Shown here one piece after another: positions 52,833 through 60,872 of a stretch of 64,000 bases of DNA (positions within the stretch are counted from its first letter, which is position 1; every line of letters starts with the position of its first letter). Under the pieces are notes generated by a model. It saw nothing but the letters and a program-made list of their open reading frames with translations, searched no databases and was not told the origin of the DNA. Source of the DNA: Burkholderia sp. Bp8963 (GTDB lineage: Bacteria; Pseudomonadota; Gammaproteobacteria; Burkholderiales; Burkholderiaceae); contig NZ_QTQP01000014.1 in assembly GCF_003854275.1 (NCBI RefSeq), positions 1 to 64,000 of the forward strand, in the 5' to 3' direction. Both the position numbers and the translations under genes were made by a program.

Positions 52833-55811
52833 ATGCAAACCACCGACAACGCGACGTCCCAGTACGAGAGCGCCTCGAGCCGTCCTCTCGGCGGGGCCGA
52901 ACAAGGCGCGCAGGCGCTCGCGCCGCAGGCCACGTTCGCCGACTACAAGGTGATCCGCCGCAACGGCAGCGTGGTGTCGTTCGAGCCTTCGAAGATCGCG
53001 ATCGCGGTGACGAAGGCTTTCCTGGCCGTCAATGGCGGACAGGGCGCGGCATCGGCGCGCGTGCGCGAACTCGTCGAGCAGCTGACGCACAACGTCGTGC
53101 GCGCGCTCGTGCGCAGCCGTCCGAACGGCGGCACGTTCCATATCGAGGACATCCAGGACCAGGTCGAACTCGCGCTGATGCGCGGCGGCGAGCACAACGT
53201 CGCGCGCGCCTACGTGCTGTATCGCGAGAAGCGCCACCTCGAGCGCCAGAGCGCGGGCGAGGAAGCGGCCGTCGCGGAAACGGGCGGCACCGGCATCAAC
53301 GTGGTCGACAACGGCGTTACGCGTCCGCTCGACCTGAACGCGCTGCGCGCGCTGATCGTGTCGGCCTGCGACGGCCTTGGCACTGCGGTTAACCCCGACC
53401 CGATCGTCGCGGAGACGGTGAAGAACCTGTACGACGGCGTGCCGATGAGCCAGGTCTACGACTCGGCGATCCTGGCCGCGCGCACGATGATCGAGAAGGA
53501 CCCGGCGTACAGCCAGGTCACGGCCCGCATCCTGCTGCACACGATCCGTCGCGAGATCCTCGGCGAGGAAGTGGTCCAGGCCGAGATGTCGACCCGCTAC
53601 GCGGAATATTTCCCGCAGTTCCTGAAGCGCGGCGTCGACGCCGGGCTGCTCGACGACAAGCTGCTGCAGTTCGACCTGAAGCGCCTCGGCGACGCGCTCG
53701 ACGCGAACCGCGACCTGCAGTTCGGCTACCTCGGCCTGCAGACGCTGTACGACCGTTACTTCCTGCACGTCGGCGGCACCCGCATCGAAATGCCGCAGGC
53801 ATTCTTCATGCGCGTCGCGATGGGCCTGTCGCTGAACGAGATCGACCGCGAGACGCGCGCGATCGAGTTCTACAACGTGCTGTCGAGCTTCGACTTCATG
53901 AGCTCGACGCCGACGCTGTTCAACTCGGGCACACACCGCTCGCAGCTGTCGTCGTGCTACCTGACGACGGTCGCGGACGATCTCGACGGCATCTATGAAG
54001 CGCTGAAGGAAAACGCGCTGCTGTCGAAGTTCGCCGGTGGCCTCGGCAACGACTGGACCCGCGTGCGTGCACTCGGCTCGCATATCAAGGGCACGAACGG
54101 CAAGTCGCAAGGCGTGGTCCCGTTCCTGAAGGTCGTCAACGACACGGCGGTCGCGGTGAACCAGGGCGGCAAGCGCAAGGGCGCGGTCTGCGCGTACCTC
54201 GAATCGTGGCACCTCGACATCGAGGAATTCCTCGAGCTGCGCAAGAACACCGGTGACGACCGCCGCCGTACGCACGACATGAACACGGCGAACTGGATTC
54301 CCGACCTGTTCATGAAGCGCGTGATGGAAGGTGGCGACTGGACGCTGTTCTCGCCGTCGACCTGCCCGGACCTGCACGACAAGTTCGGTGCCGAGTTCGA
54401 GACGGCCTACACGGCTTACGAAGACAAGGTTGCCCGCGGCGAGATCAAGCTGTTCAAGAAGATCCCGGCGCAGCAGCTGTGGCGCAAGATGCTCGGCATG
54501 CTGTTCGAGACGGGCCACCCGTGGATCACGTTCAAGGATCCGTGCAACATCCGTTCGCCGCAGCAGCACGTCGGCGTCGTCCACTCGTCGAACCTCTGCA
54601 CGGAAATCACGCTGAACACGAGCGACACCGAAATCGCGGTCTGCAACCTGGGCTCGGTGAACCTGCTCGCGCACCTCGTGAAGCAGGCGGACGGCAGCTA
54701 CGCGCTCGACCACGACAAGCTGAAGCGCACGATCAGCGTCGCGATGCGCATGCTCGACAACGTGATCGACATCAACTATTACGCGGTGCCGAAGGCGCGT
54801 AACTCGAACCTGAAGCACCGCCCGGTCGGCATGGGCATCATGGGCTTCCAGGACTGCCTGCACCTGCTGCGCACGCCGTACGCGTCGCAAGAGGCGGTCG
54901 AGTTCGCCGACCGCTCGATGGAAGCGGTCTGCTACTACGCGTACTACGCGTCGACCGAGCTGGCCGAGGAGCGCGGCCGCTACTCGAGCTACCGCGGTTC
55001 GCTGTGGGATCGCGGCATCCTCCCGCAGGACACGCTGAAGCTGCTGACGGAAGCGCGCGGCGGCTACGTCGAGGTCGACACGTCCGAGTCGCTCGACTGG
55101 ACGACGCTGCGTTCGCGGATCGCCGCGCACGGCATGCGCAACTCGAACTGCGTTGCGATCGCGCCGACGGCGACGATCTCGAACATCATCGGCGTGTCGG
55201 CGTGCATCGAGCCGACCTTCCAGAACCTGTACGTGAAGTCGAACCTGTCGGGCGAATTCACGGTGGTGAACGAGTTCCTCGTCCGCGACCTGAAGGAACG
55301 CGGCCTGTGGGACGAAGTGATGGTTGCCGACCTGAAGTACTTCGACGGCATGCTGTCGCGCATCGACCGCATCCCGGCCGACCTGCGCGCGATCTACGCG
55401 ACCGCGTTCGAAGTCGATCCGACGTGGCTGGTCGAGGCGGCATCGCGCCGCCAGAAGTGGATCGACCAGGCGCAGTCGCTGAACATCTACATGGGCGGCG
55501 CATCGGGCAAGAAGCTCGACGAGGTCTACAAGCTCGCGTGGCTGCGCGGCCTGAAGACGACGTACTATCTGCGCACGATGGCGGCGACGCACGTCGAGAA
55601 GTCGACCGTCGCACACGGCGCGCTGAACGCGGTGCCGACGAGCGGCGGTGCGGGCAGCGGCGGTGCGCAGGGCGCAGCGGGCGGCTTCGGTGCGGCGGGC
55701 GGCGAAGCGTCGTCGGGCGCGGTGAACGCGGCGCCGGTCGAGGCGGAAGGTCCGGTGTGCATGATGCGTCCGGGCGACCCGGGCTTCGACGAGTGCGAAG
55801 CGTGCCAGTAA
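52833..55811 (+). CDS. nrdA: Ribonucleoside-diphosphate reductase, alpha subunit (class I)
   Basis: A 992-residue class I ribonucleotide reductase large subunit that makes deoxynucleotides. An N-terminal ATP-cone lies at about residues 35-125 (YKVIRRNGSVVSFEPSKIAIAVTKAF), then the reductase core with SSCYLTTVADDLDGIY, NLCTEITLNTSDTEIAVCNLGSVNL (finger-loop Cys) and PTATISNIIGVSACIEP. The C-terminal redox pair is CEAC (Cys988, Cys991), joined by a Gly/Ala-rich linker. The ATG at 52833 has a perfect AGGAG; a longer frame upstream is rejected. It is controlled by NrdR boxes upstream. Confidence 0.97.
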   Translation: MQTTDNATSQYESASSRPLGGAEQGAQALAPQATFADYKVIRRNGSVVSFEPSKIAIAVTKAFLAVNGGQGAASARVRELVEQLTHNVVRALVRSRPNGGTFHIEDIQDQVELALMRGGEHNVARAYVLYREKRHLERQSAGEEAAVAETGGTGINVVDNGVTRPLDLNALRALIVSACDGLGTAVNPDPIVAETVKNLYDGVPMSQVYDSAILAARTMIEKDPAYSQVTARILLHTIRREILGEEVVQAEMSTRYAEYFPQFLKRGVDAGLLDDKLLQFDLKRLGDALDANRDLQFGYLGLQTLYDRYFLHVGGTRIEMPQAFFMRVAMGLSLNEIDRETRAIEFYNVLSSFDFMSSTPTLFNSGTHRSQLSSCYLTTVADDLDGIYEALKENALLSKFAGGLGNDWTRVRALGSHIKGTNGKSQGVVPFLKVVNDTAVAVNQGGKRKGAVCAYLESWHLDIEEFLELRKNTGDDRRRTHDMNTANWIPDLFMKRVMEGGDWTLFSPSTCPDLHDKFGAEFETAYTAYEDKVARGEIKLFKKIPAQQLWRKMLGMLFETGHPWITFKDPCNIRSPQQHVGVVHSSNLCTEITLNTSDTEIAVCNLGSVNLLAHLVKQADGSYALDHDKLKRTISVAMRMLDNVIDINYYAVPKARNSNLKHRPVGMGIMGFQDCLHLLRTPYASQEAVEFADRSMEAVCYYAYYASTELAEERGRYSSYRGSLWDRGILPQDTLKLLTEARGGYVEVDTSESLDWTTLRSRIAAHGMRNSNCVAIAPTATISNIIGVSACIEPTFQNLYVKSNLSGEFTVVNEFLVRDLKERGLWDEVMVADLKYFDGMLSRIDRIPADLRAIYATAFEVDPTWLVEAASRRQKWIDQAQSLNIYMGGASGKKLDEVYKLAWLRGLKTTYYLRTMAATHVEKSTVAHGALNAVPTSGGAGSGGAQGAAGGFGAAGGEASSGAVNAAPVEAEGPVCMMRPGDPGFDECEACQ

Positions 55812-55841
55812 CGCGGCGCGTCTGACTCGGCAAGGCTCCGG

Positions 55842-55883
55842 GCGGCGCGCACGGCAACCGATAAAGGTTGAAGTGCGCGCCGC
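55842..55883 (+). repeat. Long composite hairpin between nrdA and nrdB
   Basis: GCGGCGCGCAC (55842-55852) pairs perfectly with GTGCGCGCCGC (55873-55883), and CAACC pairs with GGTTG inside around GATAAA. There is no T run, so it is not a classical terminator. It starts 30 bases after the nrdA stop. Confidence 0.7.
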
Positions 55884-56196
55884 TCTCTACTAAAAAAATG
55901 ATAAGGAATCTGTAACGCGGCAATCGCGTTGCAGGCAGTGACAAGCGATCGAAGTTGCCCCGACGGCATCATGTTTCGATCGGCGTTCGATGCGTCGAGC
56001 GCACCTCGCGATACACGTGCGGCATACGCGCGATACACGGGCGATCCGCGTCGCGCGCTGCAGGGACGACGATGCGTTGCTCAAAGTGTTGTATCGAGGT
56101 CGCAACGCGAATCGAAAAAAGGATTTTTCGTGAGCGAGCCCTTTTATCGCTCAGGAAAAGATGGTACAAACCGTTCTAAATTGATGGTGAGAATTT
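55884..56196. other. nrdA-nrdB spacer
   Basis: About 310 bases without a gene. Two further small hairpins lie at 56113-56130 (CGAAAAA/TTTTTCG) and 56131-56153 (TGAGCGA/TCGCTCA), the second ending 43 bases before the nrdB start. I found no NrdR box here. Confidence 0.5.
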
Positions 56197-57408
56197 ATGC
56201 TCAACTGGGATGACGAGAAGACTGCCGTAACTCCCGCGAGCGGAGCGCAGCAAAACGCGATGCGCACCCCCGCAGGCACGGCTGTCGGAATGCAGGCTGC
56301 AGTGCCTGCCGCCCAACAGGTTCGTGACATTTTCGAAGGCGATCTCGCGGTGGCACCGCATGCATCGGCTGCGCCCGCCGCCAGTTCGGAAGCGCGCGTG
56401 AATGTCGCCGACAAGCGCATCATCAACGGCCAGACTGACGTCAATCAGCTGGTGCCGTTCAAGTACAAGTGGGCGTGGGAAAAGTATCTGGCCGGTTGTG
56501 CGAACCACTGGATGCCGCAGGAAATCAACATGTCCCGCGACATCGCGCTGTGGAAGGATCCGAACGGCCTGACCGAAGACGAGCGACGCATCGTCAAGCG
56601 CAACCTCGGTTTCTTCGTCACGGCCGACTCGCTGGCCGCGAACAACATCGTGCTCGGCACGTACCGCCACATCACGGCGCCCGAGTGCCGGCAGTTCCTG
56701 CTGCGCCAGGCGTTCGAAGAGGCGATCCACACGCACGCGTACCAATATATTGTCGAATCGCTCGGTCTCGACGAAGGCGAGATCTTCAACGCGTACCACG
56801 AGGTCGCGTCGATCCGCGCGAAAGACGAATTCCTGATCCCGTTCATCCACACGCTGACGGACCCGGCCTTCAAGACCGGCACGCTCGATGCGGATCAGAA
56901 GCTGCTGAAGTCGCTGATCGTGTTCGCCTGCATCATGGAAGGCCTGTTCTTCTATGTCGGGTTCACGCAGATCCTCGCGCTCGGCCGCCAGAACAAGATG
57001 ACGGGTGCTGCAGAGCAATATCAGTACATCCTGCGCGACGAGTCGATGCACTGCAATTTCGGCATCGACCTGATCAACCAGATCAAGCTCGAGAACCCGC
57101 ATCTGTGGACCGCCGAGTTCCGCGCGGAGATTCGCGAGCTGTTCAAGCAGGCTGTCGATCTCGAATACCGCTACGCCGAGGACACGATGCCGCGCGGCGT
57201 GCTGGGTTTGAACGCGTCGATGTTCAAGAGCTATCTGCGCTTCATCTGCAACCGCCGTTGCCAGCAGATCGGCCTCGATCCGCTGTACCCGAACGAGGAA
57301 AACCCGTTCCCGTGGATGAGCGAGATGATCGACCTGAAGAAGGAACGCAACTTCTTCGAGACGCGAGTGATCGAGTATCAGACGGGTGGCGCGCTGTCCT
57401 GGGAATAA
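56197..57408 (+). CDS. nrdB: Ribonucleoside-diphosphate reductase, beta subunit (class I)
   Basis: A 403-residue R2 subunit that provides the radical. Metal-ligand motifs are visible in the ferritin-like core: [43 protein letters not shown] and [19 protein letters not shown]. An N-terminal extension of about 75 residues, rich in Ala, is not part of the usual fold. Cotranscribed with nrdA or driven from its own promoter in the 385-bp spacer; that cannot be decided here. Whether the metal is Fe or Mn is not readable. Confidence 0.96.
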   Translation: MLNWDDEKTAVTPASGAQQNAMRTPAGTAVGMQAAVPAAQQVRDIFEGDLAVAPHASAAPAASSEARVNVADKRIINGQTDVNQLVPFKYKWAWEKYLAGCANHWMPQEINMSRDIALWKDPNGLTEDERRIVKRNLGFFVTADSLAANNIVLGTYRHITAPECRQFLLRQAFEEAIHTHAYQYIVESLGLDEGEIFNAYHEVASIRAKDEFLIPFIHTLTDPAFKTGTLDADQKLLKSLIVFACIMEGLFFYVGFTQILALGRQNKMTGAAEQYQYILRDESMHCNFGIDLINQIKLENPHLWTAEFRAEIRELFKQAVDLEYRYAEDTMPRGVLGLNASMFKSYLRFICNRRCQQIGLDPLYPNEENPFPWMSEMIDLKKERNFFETRVIEYQTGGALSWE

Positions 57409-57848
57409 CCCCGCAGCAGCGACACACGTCACGACGATGGTGAAGCCGGCGGCCTCTCGGCCCCGGCACAAGGTTTAGGAGCAAGAACGCCTGATGCAAA
57501 GCATGCCCGGTGCCTTAACGGCCCAACGACACGACAGGCACTTTGCGAACCCTTCAGTGGGATGGGCAAACTTCCCTCCGGAAAAAGCGGACGGCCGTGT
57601 GGCCGTCGGCTTGATCAAGCGATGTGGGGTGGTGGCGCGTGGCGCGCCGGCCACCGACTTGATTTGGCGCGCGAGGCCCGATGGCCACGCGCGCCATACC
57701 GTATTCATTAGCGTAAGCGCGTGGTATCCGCGTACGCCGATGAATAGCCCGCTTCGAAGCGCACGTCCTGAACAGCGTCTGCGGGAAGCGGGTTTTGACG
57801 AAGGGTGTAGTTTGAACTGACTCTCATCTGAACCTGAAGGAGAACAAC
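57409..57848. other. Unexplained intergenic region before the histone-like gene
   Basis: 440 bases with several self-complementary stretches, such as GACGGCC/GGCCGTC (about 57592-57609) and GGTGGCGCG/CGCGCCGGCC. An open frame (57494-57820) has no family resemblance and balanced codon third positions. Probably leader or promoter of hctB, or a structured RNA. Confidence 0.45.
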
Positions 57849-58562
57849 ATGGCTACCGCCAAGAAGAAACCGGCTGCAAAGAAGGCAGCTGCGAAGAAGA
57901 CCGTTGCGAAGAAGGCAGCTGCACCGGCGAAGAAGGCCGCTGCAGTGAAGAAGGTCGCTGCGAAGAAGGTCGCAGTGAAGAAGGTTGCTGCAAAGAAGGC
58001 AGCACCGGCGAAGAAGGCCGCAGCGAAGAAGGTTGCAGCGAAGAAGGTCGCAACGAAGAAGGTTGCTGCGAAGAAAGTCGCAGTGAAGAAGGTTGCTGCG
58101 AAGAAGGCGGCACCGGCGAAGAAGGCTGCAGCGAAGAAAGTCGCAGCTAAGAAGGTTGCAGTGAAGAAGGTTGCAGTGAAGAAGGTTGCTGCGAAGAAGG
58201 CAGCACCGGCGAAGAAGGTCGCAGCGAAGAAGGCGGCACCGGCGAAGAAGGCTGCCGCGCCTGCGAAGAAGGCAGCACCGGCGAAGAAGGCCGCGCCTGC
58301 GAAGAAGGCAGCACCGGCGAAGAAGGCCGCAGCGAAGAAGGCTGCCGCACCCGCAACGGCTGCTGCGCCCGCGACGGCTGCGGCTGCGCCTGCGAAGAAG
58401 GCCGCTGCGCCGAAGAAAGCTGCTGCGCCGAAGAAGGCAGTCGTGAAGAAGGCCGCACCGGCGACGACCGCGTCGACCGCATCGGTTGCACCGGCATCGG
58501 GCGTGAAGACGGCGCTCAACCCGGCAGCAGCATGGCCGTTCCCGACCGGCAGCCGTCCGTAA
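57849..58562 (+). CDS. Histone H1-like Lys/Ala-rich nucleoid protein
   Basis: A 237-residue extremely basic protein built almost entirely from KKVAAKK- and KKAAPAKK-type repeats, like the C-terminal tail of eukaryotic H1 and the bacterial HctB/AlgP group. It should bind DNA without sequence preference and compact the nucleoid. Only the last 40 residues (VAPASGVKTALNPAAAWPFPTGSRP) depart from the repeat; this ending is common in Burkholderia versions. AAGGAG precedes the ATG. Such genes vary in length by repeat slippage. Confidence 0.9.
   Translation: MATAKKKPAAKKAAAKKTVAKKAAAPAKKAAAVKKVAAKKVAVKKVAAKKAAPAKKAAAKKVAAKKVATKKVAAKKVAVKKVAAKKAAPAKKAAAKKVAAKKVAVKKVAVKKVAAKKAAPAKKVAAKKAAPAKKAAAPAKKAAPAKKAAPAKKAAPAKKAAAKKAAAPATAAAPATAAAAPAKKAAAPKKAAAPKKAVVKKAAPATTASTASVAPASGVKTALNPAAAWPFPTGSRP
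57855..58480 (+). repeat. Degenerate tandem repeat inside the histone-like gene
   Basis: Units of 9-15 bp around AAGAAGGTTGCAGCGAAG and AAGGCAGCACCGGCGAAG recur through most of the coding region. They produce the KKVA and KKAAPA protein repeats and are a hot spot for in-frame length change. Confidence 0.85.
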
Positions 58563-58607
58563 TCGCGGATTGCACTGCCACCCGGACATTCACGCAGTGT
58601 CCGCGGG

Positions 58608-58625
58608 TTGAGTAGCGCTACTCAA
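58608..58625. repeat. Perfect 18-bp palindrome after the histone-like gene
   Basis: TTGAGTAGCGCTACTCAA is self-complementary over its full length. It lies between the stop codon and the terminator, in the 3' untranslated region. Its symmetry suggests a protein binding site, though a processing hairpin is also possible. Confidence 0.8.
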
Positions 58626-58630
58626 TCGGT

Positions 58631-58663
58631 CCCGCCACTTGGCTCAGGTGGCGGGATTTTTTT
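58631..58663 (+). terminator. Intrinsic terminator of the histone-like gene
   Basis: CCCGCCAC (58631-58638) pairs with GTGGCGGG (58648-58655), followed by ATTTTTTT. Confidence 0.9.
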
Positions 58664-58707
58664 CGTCCATGCGCGGCGTCGCGATGCGTAATGGCGAAAA
58701 AAGGGCG

Positions 58708-58741
58708 AAAAAAAACGCATGCGCAACGTCGCGCATGCGTT
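58708..58741 (-). terminator. Intrinsic terminator of the glycine-zipper gene
   Basis: AACGCATGCGC (58714-58724) pairs perfectly with GCGCATGCGTT (58731-58741), loop AACGTC. On the minus strand it is followed by a T run. Confidence 0.92.
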
Positions 58742-58776
58742 CGACCGCGGCTTGCGCCGCGTGCTGAGGATACCGG

Positions 58777-59250
58777 TCAGTGCGTGACGCGCGTGACGCC
58801 GCCGCTCGACAGCAAGCGCACACGCTCACCGGCGCGGAACACCTCGCCGCTTGCCGCTTGCGTGATCGAGCGCAGATCGCCGTTGTCGAGACGCACGGTG
58901 ATTTCGACACCGTTCGCCGTGCTCATGTTTTCGCCGATTGCGTTGCCCGCGACTGCGCCCGCAAGACCGCCCGCGATGGCGGTCAGGATCGAGCCCTTGC
59001 CGCCGCCGATCGCGCTGCCCGCGACCGCGCCAAGCGCGCCGCCGCCGAGCGTGCCGATCGCGCTGCCGCCGCCGTCGGACTGGATGCGTACCGCGCGGAC
59101 GCTGTCGACCGTGCCCATCCGCACGGTCTGCTCGCGCTGCGCCTGGCCGACGCTATAGACGTCGGCCGACCCCGGCGGCGTGAAGCAGCCCGCCAGCGTC
59201 AGCGTGGCGGTCAGCATGGCCCCGAGGGTGAGGGTTTTCTTCGTCAACAT
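58777..59250 (-). CDS. Glycine-zipper outer-membrane lipoprotein (SlyB/Pcp-like)
   Basis: A 157-residue lipoprotein with signal MLTKKTLTLGAMLTATLTLAGC and lipobox Cys22. The middle is a glycine zipper (SAIGTLGGGALGAVAGSAIGGGKGSI, then AGGLAGAVAGNAIGE, about residues 63-106), and the C-terminal part is a small beta domain (VEITVRLDNGDLRSITQ). Similar proteins (SlyB, 17-kDa antigen) help keep the outer membrane stable. It is convergent with the histone-like gene. Confidence 0.9.
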   Translation of the reverse strand: MLTKKTLTLGAMLTATLTLAGCFTPPGSADVYSVGQAQREQTVRMGTVDSVRAVRIQSDGGGSAIGTLGGGALGAVAGSAIGGGKGSILTAIAGGLAGAVAGNAIGENMSTANGVEITVRLDNGDLRSITQAASGEVFRAGERVRLLSSGGVTRVTH

Positions 59251-59269
59251 TTGTGCTCTCCCACAATAT

Positions 59270-60208
59270 TCATTTGAGACTGTAACCGAACGCAGCCGCG
59301 AAGCGTGCGTCGATTTCGGCGCGGGTCAGCGAGTAGGATTGCGGCCCCTGGTGGGCAATCTTGATCGAGCCCATCAGGCTGGCCAGGCGCCCCGTGGTCG
59401 CCCAGTCGAGGCCCTTTTCGATGCCGTACAGCAGACCGCCCCGGAAGGCGTCGCCACAGCCCGTCGGATCGGCGATACGCTCGGCCGGCACGACGGGGAT
59501 CTGCTCCACGCCCTGCTTGTGGCGGATTGTCGCGCCATGCTCGCCGCGCGTGATGACGAGCGCGTCGACCCGGCTGGCGATTTCGTCTTCGGACCATCCC
59601 GTCTTGTCGCTCACCAGCTTGGCCTCGTAGTCGTTGACCGCAACGTAGGTCGCAAGTTCAATGCTGCGGCGCAGCGTCGCGCCGTCGAACAGCGGCAGGC
59701 CCTGGCCCGGGTCGAACACGAACGGCACGCCGGCCTTCGCGAGCTCTTCCGTATGCTGCACCATCCCGTCGAAGCCGTCGGGGCCGACGATCGCCAGCGT
59801 GATGTCCGGCGCGTCGCCCGCGTGGTTCAAGTGCGACTGCATCATCGCGCCCGGGTGAAACGCCGCGATCTGGTTGTTGTCGAGATCGGTCGTGATCATC
59901 GCGTGCGCCGTATGCATGTCGGGCAGCACGCGAACGTGGTCGCGGCGCATGCCGAGCCCGTCGAGCCGGTCGAGATACGGTTGCGCGTCGAGCGCGCCAA
60001 CCGTGCCCATCATGCGTGCGTCGCCGCCGAGCAGGTGCAGCGCATAGGCGATGTTGCCCGCGCAGCCGCCGAATTCGCGACGCATCGTTGGCACCAGGAA
60101 GCTCAGGTTGATGAGGTGCACCTGGTCGGGCAGGATGTGTTCGCGGAACCGCCCTTCAAAGGTCATGATGGAGTCGTAGGCGATCGAGCCGCAAATCAGC
60201 GTAGCCAA
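59270..60208 (-). CDS. PfkB family carbohydrate/nucleoside kinase (adenosine kinase-like)
   Basis: A 312-residue ribokinase-fold kinase. The N-terminal FGGCAGNIAYALHLLGG motif is at residues 46-62, and the anion hole/catalytic motif DPTGCGDAF at 247-255, with Asp253 as the base. The asparagine-aspartate NDYEAKLV near 192 is also typical. The sequence is like the adenosine kinase branch of the family, but the sugar or nucleoside substrate is not certain. It lies 19 bases upstream of the glycine-zipper gene on the same strand. Confidence 0.88.
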   Translation of the reverse strand: MATLICGSIAYDSIMTFEGRFREHILPDQVHLINLSFLVPTMRREFGGCAGNIAYALHLLGGDARMMGTVGALDAQPYLDRLDGLGMRRDHVRVLPDMHTAHAMITTDLDNNQIAAFHPGAMMQSHLNHAGDAPDITLAIVGPDGFDGMVQHTEELAKAGVPFVFDPGQGLPLFDGATLRRSIELATYVAVNDYEAKLVSDKTGWSEDEIASRVDALVITRGEHGATIRHKQGVEQIPVVPAERIADPTGCGDAFRGGLLYGIEKGLDWATTGRLASLMGSIKIAHQGPQSYSLTRAEIDARFAAAFGYSLK

Positions 60209-60247
60209 GGTGTGCGTTCCTGTAGAAATGAGGGACCCTGCGTGACA

Positions 60248-60272
60248 GCGCCGCGCGAAAAGGGCGCGGCGC
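60248..60272. repeat. GC hairpin between tpx and the PfkB gene
   Basis: GCGCCGCGC (60248-60256) pairs with GCGCGGCGC (60264-60272) around GAAAAGG. It has no T run on the minus strand and is therefore only a possible 3' end of tpx. Confidence 0.45.
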
Positions 60273-60295
60273 GACAGGGGAAAGCGGGAGAAAGC

Positions 60296-60799
60296 TTACT
60301 TCAGTGCAGCGAGCGCGGCGTCGTAGTTCGGCTCGTCCTTGATTTCGCCGACGAGTTGCGCGTGCAGCACCTTGTTGTCGGCGTCGAGCACGACGACTGC
60401 GCGTGCGGTCAGGCCGTTCAGTGGGCCGCTCGTCACGTCGACGCCGTACGCGTTCGCGAACGCGCGGCCGGAGCGGAACGTCGATGCGGTCACGACGTTC
60501 GCGAGGCCTTCGGTCGTGCAGAAGCGCGATGCGGCGAACGGCAGGTCGGCCGACACGACGACCACGACGGTGTTGTCGAGCGACGATGCGGCTTCGTTGA
60601 ACTTGCGGGTCGACGTTGCGCAGGTCGGCGTGTCGAGGCTCGGCACGATGTTCAGCACCTTGCGCTTGCCGGCGAAGCTGGCGAGCGACAGATCGGCGAG
60701 ATCCTTGCCGACCAGCGAGAAATCGGGGGCGGACGAGCCGACGGCCGGGAACGTGCCGGCGATATCGATCGGGTTGCCACCCAGCGTAACTTTGCTCAT
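60296..60799 (-). CDS. tpx: Thiol peroxidase Tpx
   Basis: A 167-residue atypical 2-Cys peroxiredoxin of the Tpx branch. Peroxidatic Cys60 is in [14 protein letters not shown] and resolving Cys94 in SRFCTTEG, close to E. coli positions 61 and 95. It reduces lipid hydroperoxides with thioredoxin, probably in the cytoplasm or periplasm; no signal peptide is seen. It and the peroxiredoxin at 25049 are the two antioxidant enzymes of the window. Confidence 0.96.
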   Translation of the reverse strand: MSKVTLGGNPIDIAGTFPAVGSSAPDFSLVGKDLADLSLASFAGKRKVLNIVPSLDTPTCATSTRKFNEAASSLDNTVVVVVSADLPFAASRFCTTEGLANVVTASTFRSGRAFANAYGVDVTSGPLNGLTARAVVVLDADNKVLHAQLVGEIKDEPNYDAALAALK

Positions 60800-60872
60800 G
60801 TTCGTGCTCCGAAGTAGCGCGCCGCGTGGACGCGCGGGTTGAGACGGACGCGCGTCTGCGCGCCGCGGGGCG

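Noticed and set aside
57494-57820. Possible 108-residue protein upstream of the histone-like gene, with an AGGAG about 12 bases ahead
   Set aside because: Codon third positions are not GC-biased, no family resemblance, and the ribosome site spacing is long. Kept only as part of the unexplained region.
57849-58480. Regular repeats that resemble a CRISPR or tandem repeat array
   Set aside because: The repeats are short, without unique spacers, and encode KKVA/KKAA protein repeats in frame.
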